64,000 nt of DNA from the NCBI RefSeq assembly GCF_040047665.1, contig NZ_CP157355.1, positions 1,798,001 through 1,862,000 of the forward strand, in the 5' to 3' direction. Below, in pieces: positions 48,559-57,807 of the stretch. The first letter of the stretch is position 1, and every line of letters starts with the position of its first letter. A program made the translations under genes and the position numbers. Under the pieces are notes generated by a model. That model ran no database searches and was not told the DNA's origin. It worked only from the letters and a program-made list of their open reading frames with translations. Source of the stretch: Chitinibacter sp. FCG-7. GTDB taxonomy: Bacteria > Pseudomonadota > Gammaproteobacteria > Burkholderiales > Chitinibacteraceae.

Positions 48559-49066
48559 TAAATTGCTGCACTGCCTGCTTGGCGTTTTGCCAGCGAGCCT
48601 CGCCCACGCCAGTCACCAGCGCAAACGGTGCTTGTGTTTGTTCTAGCGCGGTTTGATAGCGGGTCAACAATGCATCCCGATCCAGCGGATTTTCGCGCAA
48701 AGGGTCGGGTTGCCACGGCAGATCGGCTGCGGTGAGCAGATGCAGCTGATAATCCTGAGGCCGCCACAGTTGCGCCAGCTCGGCTGGGCATTCGCCAAAG
48801 CGCACCTGTGCCCAGATCACACACACCAGCACACTGGTATCGCACACCAGCCAGTCAGCCCCGGTGGCCAGCTGCTGTTCCAGCGCCAGCTGACCATGCG
48901 CAATCGCAATAATATCGTCCATGCTATACGCAGTGCGGCGCTGGGCGGCAAACCACGGGCGGGAGAATTCGGGCACCCAGGGTGCCTGCAACTCACGGGC
49001 CAGCGCTCGCGCCAGACTGGTTTTTCCGCAGGATTCGGGGCCGACAATTGCGATTTTGCGCGTCAT
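48548..49066 (-). CDS. NadR-like ribosylnicotinamide kinase (AAA ATPase)
   Basis: A 172-residue P-loop protein similar to the kinase half of NadR: Walker A GPESCGKTSLARAL (residues 9-22), WLVCDTSVLVCVIW as Walker B-like strand, and LHLLTAADLPWQPDPLRENP, close to the NadR substrate loop. It would phosphorylate nicotinamide riboside brought in by PnuC. Its start overlaps the pnuC stop by 4 nt. The final Trp-Val-stop is encoded by the TGGGTATAG of a palindromic repeat, so the C-terminus may have been altered by the element. Confidence 0.85.
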   Translation of the reverse strand: MTRKIAIVGPESCGKTSLARALARELQAPWVPEFSRPWFAAQRRTAYSMDDIIAIAHGQLALEQQLATGADWLVCDTSVLVCVIWAQVRFGECPAELAQLWRPQDYQLHLLTAADLPWQPDPLRENPLDRDALLTRYQTALEQTQAPFALVTGVGEARWQNAKQAVQQFTWV

Positions 49067-49620
49067 GCGGCCACCAGCTCGCGCCGCCAGTTGCGCCAGC
49101 CCCACACGGCCAGCAAGGCCAGCAGGACATACAGCACGGCGGTGATATACAGCGTTTTATATAGATACACGCCACTGGCCAGCAAATTGAGCACGATCCA
49201 GTACGGCCAGTTCTCTATCCGTTTCTTAGCCTGCATCCACTGCGCCAGCAGGCCAAACACAAATATGGAAGAATCGAGCACGGGGACATCAGTCGGTAAA
49301 AACTGAATTTGCAGCGTCGACACCACGGCGGTTAAGGCCAGCCCCACGGTATTGATCAGCAGCCATTCTTTTTTATTCAAATAGCAGACAGGTAAAGCCG
49401 GTTGACTTACATTGCCGCGCCATTGCTGCCAGCCATACACCGCCAGAACGGCATACACCGCTTGCAGCGCGGCTTCGCCAAACAAGTTGAATTGGGCAAA
49501 TAGCCAGACGTATAGCAGGCTAGCCACCAGCTGCAGTGGCCAGGTCAGCACATGGCCGCGCGCGGCTAGTGCAATCGCCGTCAGCGTGAGTACAAAGCCA
49601 ATGATTTCAAGCAGGGACAT
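49063..49620 (-). CDS. pnuC: nicotinamide riboside transporter PnuC
   Basis: A 185-residue membrane protein with about seven helices. Family segments are WPLQLVASLLYVWLFAQFNLF, YGWQQWRG and SSIFVFGLLAQWMQAKKRIE followed by NWPYWIVLN. PnuC imports nicotinamide riboside for NAD synthesis by facilitated diffusion, trapped by the kinase encoded next. I chose ATG 49620; a TTG nine nt upstream is possible. It is divergent from proB. Confidence 0.93.
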   Translation of the reverse strand: MSLLEIIGFVLTLTAIALAARGHVLTWPLQLVASLLYVWLFAQFNLFGEAALQAVYAVLAVYGWQQWRGNVSQPALPVCYLNKKEWLLINTVGLALTAVVSTLQIQFLPTDVPVLDSSIFVFGLLAQWMQAKKRIENWPYWIVLNLLASGVYLYKTLYITAVLYVLLALLAVWGWRNWRRELVAA

Positions 49621-49779
49621 AAGGTGCAATCAAAGGGTGTAAAGGGTGCTAGTTTAGCAGCCCCCAGCGCTAGCAAGGCGCTTCTGGCTCCACCAGTGCA
49701 CAATCTGCAAGGCTTTGCGCTGGTGCAAATTTCCTCACATCAGGGCGGCATCGTGCCGTTTCAGCGCCGTTTGTCACGG

Positions 49780-49785
49780 TATAAT
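49780..49785 (+). promoter_or_regulatory. -10 element of proB promoter
   Basis: Perfect TATAAT 29 nt before ATG; no clear -35 at 17 nt, so the promoter may rely on an activator. Confidence 0.45.
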
Positions 49786-49814
49786 CTCCCGCATCAAAGT
49801 CGGAATCATTCATC

Positions 49815-50936
49815 ATGACCAGCACCGTATTACCCAGCGCCCAACGTCTTGTCATCAAAGTCGGCTCCAGCCTTGTCACCAACGACGGCAAGGGGCTGGA
49901 TCATGCGGCGCTTAGCCGCTGGGCCAAGGAAATTGCCGAGCTGGCGCGCCAGGGCAAGCAGGTCGTGCTGGTATCGAGCGGTGCCATTGCGGAAGGCGTG
50001 GCGCGGCTGGGCTGGAGCAGCAAGCCCAGTGCGGTGCATGAAAAACAGGCCGCCGCCGCCGTCGGACAGATGGGGCTGTGCCGTGCTTATGAAGCCGCAT
50101 TTCAGGAATACGGCCTCACTTGCGCACAAGTGCTGCTCACGCACGAAGATTTATCCGATCGCACCCGCTATCTGAATGCCAGGTCAACATTATTGACCTT
50201 ATTGCAGCTGGGCGTGATTCCGATCATTAATGAAAACGACACCGTCGTGACCGCCGAAATCAAATTTGGCGACAACGACACGCTGGGCGCGCTGGTGACA
50301 AATCTGATCGAGGGTGATGCGCTGGTGATTCTGACCGATCAGACCGGCCTTTACACTGCCGATCCGCGCAGCAACCCCGATGCCACGCTGGTGCGTTTTG
50401 CCACCGCTGGTGATGAAGCGCTGGAGGCGATGGCCGGTGGTGCGGGCTCCAGCGTCGGCACAGGCGGGATGTATACCAAAATCATCGCTGCCAAACGGGC
50501 GGCGCGTAGCGGGGCGACAACCATTATCGCCTGCGGCCGCGAGCCCGAAGTGCTCACCCGGCTGGCTGCCGGGGAGGCCATCGGCACACAGCTGACTGCG
50601 CACACCTCGCCGCTGGCGGCCAAAAAACAATGGATTGCCGATCATTTGCAGCTCAAAGGCCGGGTAACGCTGGATGCGGGTGCGGTACGGGCGCTCAAGC
50701 AAGGTGGGTCAAGCCTATTGCCCATTGGCGTGAGCGCGGTGGAAGGCGAGTTTTTGCGCGGTGAAGTGGTGAGCTGTATCGATCATCAGGGCGTTGAAAT
50801 TGCGCGCGGCCTGATCAATTACAGCTCGCAAGAAACCGCGCGGATTTTGCGCCACCCTACCGGCCAGATCGAAGCCATTTTGGGTTATATCGACGAAGCC
50901 GAATTGATCCATCGTGATAATCTGGTTGTTTCCTGA
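49815..50936 (+). CDS. proB: glutamate 5-kinase
   Basis: 373 residues. The amino-acid kinase domain (1-255) has [49 protein letters not shown] and [15 protein letters not shown]. The C-terminal PUA domain (~280-365) is present. It catalyses the first, proline-inhibited step of proline biosynthesis. proA is not adjacent. The TGA stop runs directly into a GGGTATA repeat. Confidence 0.96.
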   Translation: MTSTVLPSAQRLVIKVGSSLVTNDGKGLDHAALSRWAKEIAELARQGKQVVLVSSGAIAEGVARLGWSSKPSAVHEKQAAAAVGQMGLCRAYEAAFQEYGLTCAQVLLTHEDLSDRTRYLNARSTLLTLLQLGVIPIINENDTVVTAEIKFGDNDTLGALVTNLIEGDALVILTDQTGLYTADPRSNPDATLVRFATAGDEALEAMAGGAGSSVGTGGMYTKIIAAKRAARSGATTIIACGREPEVLTRLAAGEAIGTQLTAHTSPLAAKKQWIADHLQLKGRVTLDAGAVRALKQGGSSLLPIGVSAVEGEFLRGEVVSCIDHQGVEIARGLINYSSQETARILRHPTGQIEAILGYIDEAELIHRDNLVVS

Positions 50937-50999
50937 TGGGTATAGGTCTGCACTCTAGTTTTGAATTAGGCTGCAGACCAATACGTTGGAGGGTATGGT
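50937..50999. repeat. dispersed palindromic repeat, copy 8
   Basis: TGGGTATAGGTCTGCA...TGCAGACCAATAC forms a long hairpin (GGTCTGCA/TGCAGACC plus GTAT/ATAC, with a small bulge). A third GGGTAT follows at 50991-50997. It fills the whole space between proB and the TPR-glycosyltransferase gene. Confidence 0.65.
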
Positions 51000-52419
51000 G
51001 AAAGACCCCGTTCAGCTGGCCCAACTAGCCCGTAGTGCCGCGCAGCGTGCAGACTGGGCTCAAGCGCAAATCCTGATGGCGCAAGCCCTGCAGCTGGTGC
51101 CTGAAGCGCCCGCCCTGCATTTGAATTACGGCAATATCCTCAAGCAGCTGGGGCGCTACGATGAGGCGCGCATCGCCTATGAGCAGGCCTTGCACTGGCA
51201 GCCCGGCTGGGCCGACGCACACTATAACTTGGGCAATCTTGCGCTGTTGCAGCACAATGCGCTGGCCGCGACCGAGCATTATCGCGCCACGCTGGATGCC
51301 AACCCGGCGCACGCCGAGGCGCACTATAATCTGGCAACCCTATTGACCAATCTGGGGCGCTTTGCGCCCGCACACGAGCATTTTGCCGCCGCTTTGCGGC
51401 TCAAGCCCGAATATCCCGATGCCCTGCATAATCTGGGGCGGCTGTACCGGCGCGAAGGTGAGTTGGCGCAGGCCAGAGCACATTATCTGGCGACACTGAG
51501 GCTCAATCCTGAGCATCATCTGGCCCGCTACAGCCTGGGAACATTAAGCTTGCTTGAAGGAAAATGGCAGGAAGGATGGCAGGGGTATGAGTCGCGCTGG
51601 CAAGCGCTGCATAGGCCCTATCCAAATACCCCTTTGCCCCGCTGGTCGGGTGAGGTAGTGAACCGTTCTGCCCGGCTATTGGTGATTGGCGAGCAGGGCT
51701 TTGGCGATATGCTGCAATTTGCCCGGTTTTTACCCCAGTTACTGCACCGCTTTGCCCATGTGACCGTGCTGGTGCCGGATACATTGCAGCAGCTGCTGCA
51801 GCAAAGCCTGCCGCCAGAGATTCATGTGGTGAGTAGCCTGAATGACCACAGCGGGCTGACGCACCATATCCCGTTGATGAGTCTGGCCGCTGCGCTGCAG
51901 ATTGACGAAGCACGGCTCGATGGTGCTGCCTATTTGTGTCCTGATCCGGCGGCGCTGGCGTACTGGCGTCAGCACCTGCCTGCCGGTTTTAAAGCTGGTC
52001 TGGCCTGGCAAGGTAATCCGCAGCAGGCGGATAATCGCTGGCGCAGTATTCCGCTGGCGCAGTTGCAATCTTTACTCGATTTGCCGGGCATTCACTGGTG
52101 CAATTTACAATACGGCGCTCACCCGGCGCAGCTACGCGACGACAGCGCCCACTGGCGTAATTTTGCCGATACGGCCGCGTATATTGCCAATCTGGACTTG
52201 GTGGTCAGTAGCTGCACGTCGATTGTGCATCTGGCGGGCGCGTTGGGCGTGCCGACCTTATTGCTGAGCCGGATCGACGCCGATTGGCGCTGGCAAACTG
52301 CGCGCAGCGATAGCCCGTGGTACTCATCGCTGCGCATTTTGCGCCAATCGGGTTTGGATGACTGGTTAGTGCCCGTACAGCAGGCCGCTCAGTATATTGG
52401 CCAACGACAGCAGAGCTAG
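50998..52419 (+). CDS. TPR-containing glycosyltransferase-like protein
   Basis: About 473 residues. Six to seven TPR repeats cover ~1-205 (ALHLNYGNILKQLGRYDEAR, DAHYNLGNLALLQHN, ALHNLGRLYRREGELAQAR). A C-terminal domain (~220-470) resembles family 9/41-type glycosyltransferases (LLVIGEQGFGDMLQFARFLP, CTSIVHLAGALGVPTLLL). It may glycosylate a surface protein or polysaccharide; the acceptor is unknown. The GTG at 50998 has GGAGG 5 nt upstream; ATG 50995 is too close to it. That ribosome site lies in the end of a palindromic repeat. Confidence 0.83.
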   Translation: MKDPVQLAQLARSAAQRADWAQAQILMAQALQLVPEAPALHLNYGNILKQLGRYDEARIAYEQALHWQPGWADAHYNLGNLALLQHNALAATEHYRATLDANPAHAEAHYNLATLLTNLGRFAPAHEHFAAALRLKPEYPDALHNLGRLYRREGELAQARAHYLATLRLNPEHHLARYSLGTLSLLEGKWQEGWQGYESRWQALHRPYPNTPLPRWSGEVVNRSARLLVIGEQGFGDMLQFARFLPQLLHRFAHVTVLVPDTLQQLLQQSLPPEIHVVSSLNDHSGLTHHIPLMSLAAALQIDEARLDGAAYLCPDPAALAYWRQHLPAGFKAGLAWQGNPQQADNRWRSIPLAQLQSLLDLPGIHWCNLQYGAHPAQLRDDSAHWRNFADTAAYIANLDLVVSSCTSIVHLAGALGVPTLLLSRIDADWRWQTARSDSPWYSSLRILRQSGLDDWLVPVQQAAQYIGQRQQS

Positions 52420-52465
52420 GTAATCATGCTGCCGTCTTGTTGACTGTGTGCCTGTCGGTGATTAT

Positions 52466-53041
52466 TTAACGGGTTTGGCAGCCGGAACAGTCAGCAGGCC
52501 ATTTATTGGCGACGAATTCCTTTTTGATGGTTTCTAGCGGCCAAGGCGCATTGAAGCTACAAAACTCATCAGCCAGATAACCTTGCCAAGCATTATGGCC
52601 ATTTTTGCTGTTGATTTTCCAGGTGCTATTTTTCAGCTCGCGCCAGTCGCCCGTACTGCTGGCACTGGCATAGTGGCGGTATTGATTGCTTGCACAATCG
52701 AGCCCTTCAAAAAACAGTGTGGTGATATTTGCACCTGCTGGTTTAATGGCAACAACATAACGGACAATTTCATCACTATTGAGCGTTAAACTGTCCAGTG
52801 CTAGAAAATAGCTATTTTTGCTGTTGTTTTTTAACTGTGGAATATCAAGTGGTGCCCATTGCGTCAAATCTTTGATATTCGGTAAAACAAAACCAACTTC
52901 TGCAGGCGCAGCCTTCTGATCATTAAACCAATCTGTCACTTCACCCGGTAAGCCGCGGCCATTACGCTCCACTCTGACATTGGTTTCTGCAAACGAAGTC
53001 ATACTGGCACACAGCATGAGTATCAGGCATTGGGCTCGCAT
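52466..53041 (-). CDS. CNP1-like exported protein
   Basis: 191 residues with a signal peptide (RAQCLILMLCASMTSFA). The mature part matches the CNP1-like family seen in Neisseriales and other Betaproteobacteria: ALDSLTLNSDEIVRYVVAIK, EGLDCASNQYRHYA, NAWQGYLADEFC and a C-terminal Cys-x2-Cys (DCSGCQ). The function is unknown. Cysteines that could form disulfides fit a periplasmic location. Confidence 0.8.
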   Translation of the reverse strand: MRAQCLILMLCASMTSFAETNVRVERNGRGLPGEVTDWFNDQKAAPAEVGFVLPNIKDLTQWAPLDIPQLKNNSKNSYFLALDSLTLNSDEIVRYVVAIKPAGANITTLFFEGLDCASNQYRHYASASSTGDWRELKNSTWKINSKNGHNAWQGYLADEFCSFNAPWPLETIKKEFVANKWPADCSGCQTR

Positions 53042-53088
53042 CACTCTTTCCCCGAGACAAAGAAACAAATGCTATCACGCCGCATCGG

Positions 53089-54102
53089 TCAATGCGCAAT
53101 CCGTATCATGGGCACGGGTTCACCCTGATGCTCGCTGAGCCAGGCGGGCTGCAAGGTAACGTGGTCAATATGGTATTGCTGCTCCAGCATCTCGTTGAGT
53201 TGCAAAATCAACCGTGGCCATGCAGCGGGGTCTTCGATAATCAGGTGGGCCGATAGGGCGTTGCGTTTGCCCCCGATATTCCAGACGTGCAGATCGTGCA
53301 ATTCGCTCACGCCCGGCGTGGCGGTAATGGCATCGGCGACAGCGGACAAATCCAGCCCGTCCGGTACGCCATCCATTAATAAATGCGTCGACTTTTTCAG
53401 CAGTGCCCAGGTCGAGCGCAAAATCAGCAGCGATACCGCAATCGACAAAATCGGGTCAATCGGCTGCCAGCCGGTGTAGTAAATCACGGCCCCGGCGGCA
53501 ATGGCCGCCACCGAGCCGAGCAAGTCACCCAGTACGTGAATCAGCGCCGCACGGCTATTGAGATTGTCGTGATCATGCGAGAGCTGCCAGGCGGAAATCA
53601 CATTGACCAGCAGGCCAATGACCGCAATCACCATCACGCCCAGACCATTGACCGGCTCGGGGTTGAGCAGGCGTTGTACGGCTTCGACCACAATCCACAC
53701 CACCAGCGCAATCATGGTCAGGCTATTGACCAGCGCGCCGATCAATTCTGCACGCGCGTAGCCATACGATTTGGCCGCATTGGCTGGGCGTTGCCCGATC
53801 AGATTGGCAATCAGCGCCAGCAGCAGCGCAGCGCTGTCGGTCATCATATGACCCGCATCGGAAATCAGCGCCAGTGATCCGGCCCAGAGGCCGCCCGCTA
53901 GTTCGACAAAGGCAAAGCCAAAGGTCACAATCAGTGCGATCACCAGCCGTTTTTGCGAGCTGGGCGCACCATGATCGTGGTGATGGTGGCTTTCGTCGTG
54001 GCGATGATCATGGCAGGCATTGTGTCCACCCGGGCGATCATGCGGGTGCTGGTGCTGCGCACCTTCGGGAAAATGCTTGTGGGTGTGCGGAGTGTATTTC
54101 AC
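53089..54102 (-). CDS. cation diffusion facilitator (Zn/Co/Cd exporter)
   Basis: 337 residues. The N-terminus is His-rich (HTHKHFPEGAQHQHPHD, DESHHHHDHG), six helices follow, and the C-terminal ferredoxin-like domain includes LHDLHVWNIGGKRNALSAHL. The metal sites are ISDAGHMMTDSAA (helix 2) and HVLGDLLGS (helix 5), giving HxxxD pairs typical of Zn-transporting CzcD/ZitB. It uses proton antiport. The start is GTG 54102 with AGAAGGATAGG upstream; a longer frame to 54198 lacks conserved character. Confidence 0.93.
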   Translation of the reverse strand: MKYTPHTHKHFPEGAQHQHPHDRPGGHNACHDHRHDESHHHHDHGAPSSQKRLVIALIVTFGFAFVELAGGLWAGSLALISDAGHMMTDSAALLLALIANLIGQRPANAAKSYGYARAELIGALVNSLTMIALVVWIVVEAVQRLLNPEPVNGLGVMVIAVIGLLVNVISAWQLSHDHDNLNSRAALIHVLGDLLGSVAAIAAGAVIYYTGWQPIDPILSIAVSLLILRSTWALLKKSTHLLMDGVPDGLDLSAVADAITATPGVSELHDLHVWNIGGKRNALSAHLIIEDPAAWPRLILQLNEMLEQQYHIDHVTLQPAWLSEHQGEPVPMIRIAH

Positions 54103-54527
54103 GATGCCTATCCTTCTTTCAGGGCGTTGCAGAGGTAGATAGCGAATCTGCCGGATATTACTGCACCCAGGTTTTGCCGCCTGAGCCCTGTCATGCAATG
54201 AATGTAATGCAGCTACTATAACGTAGCGTCCTATGGCTTGGGTATGTTACTAAGCAAAGGATAAGTTTTGCATTTCATTCAATTATTGTTGCGTTGCAAA
54301 AAGGTCATTGAGCTCGATCTGATCAAGATCAGGTGTGCATCAACGGTGCATAATACATAAAGCAAACTCGCAATAGACAAGCCAAAGCCGTCGTCCCCAT
54401 CATGTCCCGATCTGGCCTGCTTGGCTTTCAACTTCAATCCTGACTATGCTGACATAAGCAATTGTTGGCGAATTGTTAACGGTTTCCGGATCAGATAAAA
54501 ACAGCTTTTTCCCACTGCGGAGTCATT
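54103..54527. other. 425-nt divergent intergenic region before the chemoreceptor gene
   Basis: AT-rich, with a 14-bp palindrome at 54319-54332 and no gene. The chemoreceptor promoter is probably here; I could not place -35/-10 boxes with confidence. Confidence 0.5.
54319..54332. promoter_or_regulatory. FNR/CRP-type palindrome upstream of chemoreceptor
   Basis: CTGATCAAGATCAG has the TGAT-N4-ATCA layout of FNR/Anr sites (TTGAT-N4-ATCAA) with the outermost base changed on each side. It lies 196 nt before the start codon, so it may control the chemoreceptor or the divergent exporter. Confidence 0.4.
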
Positions 54528-56849
54528 ATGCCCATCAAGACCCGAATCATTTTATCCACCGTTTTGATTAGCCTGTTGGCGCTGGCATTGGGTTTCTGGG
54601 CTAGCTTGGGGTTGGGCTGGTCAGCCTGGGTCAGCTTGCCGCTGGCCGTGCTGGTCGCAGCAGTGGCGCAGGCGCTGCTGTTGCAATGGCAGCTTAAACC
54701 CTTGCAAAAGTTGTTGCAGGCTATGCAGCAATTGCCAGTGGGTGGTGGGGATCTGAATTTCCGCATTCCGGTGCAGGGGCAAGATGAATTGGGGCAGGCC
54801 GCAGCCGGATTTAACGAGTTTGCTACGCAGCTGCAAAACACCTTTCGTGAAGTGCAGCGCGATATGGAAAGCCTGTCGCTGGGCTTGAAAGAAATTACCA
54901 GCGTCACCGGGCAGCTGGTTAAAGACAGCCACACCCAAGCCGATTTTGTCGCCGCCTCGGCCGCTGCAGTGGAGGAAATCACCGTTAGCATTACGCATAT
55001 TGCCGATAGCGCGCACGAAGTGGACGACGCCGTGGCATCCACGCAGCAATTGTCGGTCGATGGCGCGCAAACCGTGCATAGCGTATCGGATGAAGTAGGC
55101 AAAATGCAGGATTCGATCAAATCACTCAGCTTTGCCATGGCCGATCTGGGGCAGCGTTCCAAGGAAATTGGCGGCATTGTCAGCGTGATCAAGGATATTG
55201 CCGAGCAAACCAATCTGTTGGCGCTCAATGCCGCGATTGAAGCGGCGCGGGCCGGTGAGCAAGGCCGCGGTTTTGCCGTGGTGGCCGATGAAGTGCGCAA
55301 GCTGGCCGAACGCAGCGCCAAGGCCACGGTGGAAATTACCGACCGTATCAATTCGGTGGGTAAAGACACCGATATTGCACTCAAAAACATGAATGAAGCG
55401 GCAAGCGGCGTTACTTCCAGTGTCGAGCGGGCGCAGGAAGCCAGCCAGATGATGCATGAAATCGGCCAGCGCATGGAAAACGTCGTGCAAGTCGTGCGCG
55501 GCATTGCTGACGCGACGCGCGAACAAACCGCCGCCAGCACCACGATGGCGCAATCGTCCGAGCAAATTAATTCAATGACACAATCGAGCGATTCAGCGCT
55601 GCAGCAAACCAAAAAAGCGCTAGAAACGCTCGACAATCGTGCCCGCGAACTGATGAGTGCCGTGGGTAAATTCAAGCTGGAAGACATTACGGTCTTGCAC
55701 GGCTGGTTTGCTGCCAGTGGATTTCGTGCGGTGGCCGATGTGAAAGCGCGCTTGAATCAGATCGGCCATCATTGGTCGGATAATCACAGCGGTAAAGATG
55801 TCCCCGGCATGCTGAAAAAAGCCGTCGAGGAAAATAATCTACCCACCGCCGCCGCCATCGGTGGCGTCAAAATCCAGGCCTGGGCAGGCAAAAACGTGCT
55901 GGCCAATCTGGACGATCTGGCGCGGGAGCAAAACTGGGCGCAGATACTGCCCGCCGTGCTCGATAAACAAATGCACGCTGATGGCCACTATGCCGCCGTA
56001 CCGCTGGGCGTGGCCCGCGTGAATGTGATCTGGGCCAATGCGGCGCTGCTGCGCCGGGTGAATGTGAGCCAGGCTCCCCGCACATGGGATGAGCTGATCG
56101 CGCTCTGCGAGAAATTGCAAAACGCCGGGATTATGCCTTTTGCGCATTCCGAGGTGAAATGGCAGGTGGCCACGCTGTTTGAAGCCGTCTCGCTGGGCCT
56201 GTGTGGTGCCAAATATTATGTCGATGCATTTAGCAGGCTCGATCAGGGCGTGTTGTCCGGGCCGGAAACCATCCGCGCGCTCGAAATGTTCCGCCGCCTA
56301 AAACCCTACTGCAGCCCCGATCCGGTGGGCCGCGACTGGAATCTGGTCTCCGCCGATATTATCAATGGCCGTGCCGCCATGCAGCTGATGGGCGACTGGG
56401 TTAAAGGCGAATTTGATACCGCAGGCAAGCAGGCCGGTAGCGATTATCTATTCTGGGCCGCGCCCAATCAGAATGGCGAATACAGCTTCGCCGCCGATAC
56501 GCTGACCATGTTCCGGCAGGACGATCCAAAACGCGCCATCGCCCAGCGTGACTTTGCCTCCCTGCTGATGAGCCCGGAATGCCAGATTGCCTACAACCAT
56601 CACAAAGGCTCGATCCCCGCCCGCACTGACATCGACCGCAATCGGCTCGATGCTTATGGTAAAGCCTCGGCGGCCGACTTTGCCGACGCCGCGCAGAAAA
56701 ATACGCTGGTCCCATCGTGGGCGCACAATATGGCCGTGCAGGACGATATGAAAAAAGCACTGATCGAAGTGGTCTACGAGTTCTGGCACAACCCCAACAT
56801 CACCGCAGCCGCCGCCGCCAGCAAACTGGCCGCCACCGCCCGCCGCTAG
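54528..56849 (+). CDS. methyl-accepting chemotaxis protein fused to an ABC sugar-binding-protein domain
   Basis: 773 residues. Two helices (about 6-28 and 34-54) are joined by only a few residues, so there is no periplasmic sensor domain. A HAMP domain follows (~55-108), then the signalling domain (~110-385) with the invariant hairpin tip [18 protein letters not shown] and [13 protein letters not shown]. At VGKFKLED, where chemoreceptors normally end, a further ~385 residues begin ([83 protein letters not shown]). These match family-1 sugar substrate-binding proteins, glucose/mannose type, without a signal peptide. The binding domain should therefore sit in the cytoplasm. No transporter genes are adjacent. 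Confidence 0.9.
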   Translation: MPIKTRIILSTVLISLLALALGFWASLGLGWSAWVSLPLAVLVAAVAQALLLQWQLKPLQKLLQAMQQLPVGGGDLNFRIPVQGQDELGQAAAGFNEFATQLQNTFREVQRDMESLSLGLKEITSVTGQLVKDSHTQADFVAASAAAVEEITVSITHIADSAHEVDDAVASTQQLSVDGAQTVHSVSDEVGKMQDSIKSLSFAMADLGQRSKEIGGIVSVIKDIAEQTNLLALNAAIEAARAGEQGRGFAVVADEVRKLAERSAKATVEITDRINSVGKDTDIALKNMNEAASGVTSSVERAQEASQMMHEIGQRMENVVQVVRGIADATREQTAASTTMAQSSEQINSMTQSSDSALQQTKKALETLDNRARELMSAVGKFKLEDITVLHGWFAASGFRAVADVKARLNQIGHHWSDNHSGKDVPGMLKKAVEENNLPTAAAIGGVKIQAWAGKNVLANLDDLAREQNWAQILPAVLDKQMHADGHYAAVPLGVARVNVIWANAALLRRVNVSQAPRTWDELIALCEKLQNAGIMPFAHSEVKWQVATLFEAVSLGLCGAKYYVDAFSRLDQGVLSGPETIRALEMFRRLKPYCSPDPVGRDWNLVSADIINGRAAMQLMGDWVKGEFDTAGKQAGSDYLFWAAPNQNGEYSFAADTLTMFRQDDPKRAIAQRDFASLLMSPECQIAYNHHKGSIPARTDIDRNRLDAYGKASAADFADAAQKNTLVPSWAHNMAVQDDMKKALIEVVYEFWHNPNITAAAAASKLAATARR

Positions 56850-56971
56850 GCCACATGCCGGAGGCCGGTTGAATACCGGCATCCGGCATTTCTACTGATC
56901 GCCCCTCAAGCGAATCACATCAATCGCTGACATCACCGCCAACAGGCAGGAAATCCCGCTCAAGTCAGATT

Positions 56972-57041
56972 CTATGGGTATATCAACAGAAGCAATATCT
57001 CAATTGACCTCTAGAGCAATACCTATTCACGTATATCTTCT
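56972..57041. repeat. dispersed palindromic repeat, copy 9 (long form)
   Basis: CTATGGGTATATC...CTCTAGAGCAATACCTATTC followed by ACGTATATC. Shares its 3' tail with copies 4 and 10. Confidence 0.65.
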
Positions 57042-57212
57042 GTGAGCTAAGCGGCCAACAGATAATGAAAAGCGGCCATGATTGGCGGTTTCGTTGGTGA
57101 TGGGTTGGGTGTGAAAATCCCGCAGGGATTTGCGCACCGAAATGCTAACTTCTTTTTAGGTTTTATACGGCTACGCAGCGATATTTGAATGCGCGTTCCG
57201 CCGCGCGGGCAG

Positions 57213-57244
57213 GTAGGGGGCTTTGCTTCTCCAAAGCCCCCTAC
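57213..57244. repeat. 13-bp GC-rich hairpin
   Basis: GTAGGGGGCTTTG-CTTCTC-CAAAGCCCCCTAC, perfect stem, 6-nt loop, no T-tract. Confidence 0.7.
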
Positions 57245-57393
57245 ACCCCAAAGGAGCCCCCCGCCTGCGGCCCTCCGGGCTTCCCTCAGTCGGTCGCGAG
57301 CCAAACGATAAAGCTGTTTGTCTCACTCCACTCCTTCGGCGATGGGCGACAGGGGATTAAAGCCCCAGACCACACAGCGCGAACAAAATAGGA

Positions 57394-57458
57394 ATGGGTA
57401 TATCGCCAAAGGCCAGATCAAAATTGGTCTATAGAGCAACACATAGGCATGTATATGC
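57394..57458. repeat. dispersed palindromic repeat, copy 10 (long form)
   Basis: ATGGGTATATCGCC...ATTGGTCTATAGAGCAACAC followed by ATAGGCATGTATATG; 420 bp from copy 9. Confidence 0.65.
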
Positions 57459-57623
57459 CGCAATCGTTGGTCTGCGCCAATTCCCCTACAGCTGCGCCGA
57501 GCGAGGAACGGGCGGGGCGGGGTTTCGGCGGGGCCTGTTTTGTTAAGCCCCGCCGCCGCCTCGAACCGTCCGCAGTCGAGGGCATCGGCGTAGCCGACGC
57601 AGATGTGGGGTCGCCTTCCTTTG

Positions 57624-57655
57624 CTTACTTTCCTTGGCGAAGCAAGGAAAGTGAG
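57624..57655. repeat. 13-bp hairpin
   Basis: CTTACTTTCCTTG-GCGAAG-CAAGGAAAGTGAG, one G-U pair, 6-nt loop. Similar TTTGCTTACTTTC.. hairpins occur, from memory, in intergenic regions of other Proteobacteria; not checked. Confidence 0.65.
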
Positions 57656-57807
57656 TGCCGCGGCGCATAGCCGCCAATCCGCGGTGGATGACAAATTGCA
57701 GGCAAATAAAAACCGTCATAGATGGCGGTTTCTTGGTAAAAGTTGGGCTGCGCAAGCTTAGTCCAATCTACGGCGCTACATGGCTGCAAGCTCTGAAAAG
57801 TGTAATT

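Larger units (their letters stand above)
56850..57807. other. gene-poor region with repeats and strong hairpins
   Basis: Two long-form palindromic repeats (56972 and 57394) alternate with two GC-rich blocks, each centred on a 13-bp hairpin (57213-57244 and 57624-57655). Short frames across it (for example 57047-57304 minus, 57543-57755 minus) have Arg/Pro/Gly-rich translations typical of non-coding GC blocks. I see no real gene. On the minus strand an imperfect AAACCG...CGGTTT hairpin near 57706-57731 may terminate the orphan gene at 57808. Confidence 0.65.

Noticed and set aside
54491..55687. 398-codon minus-strand frame opposite the chemoreceptor
   Set aside because: Ser/Thr/Ala-rich translation is the antisense shadow of the helical signalling domain; no ribosome site and no family resemblance.
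57047..57755. Short Arg/Pro-rich frames between the chemoreceptor and the orphan gene as small proteins
   Set aside because: They overlap hairpins, lack ribosome sites and have translations typical of GC-rich non-coding repeats.
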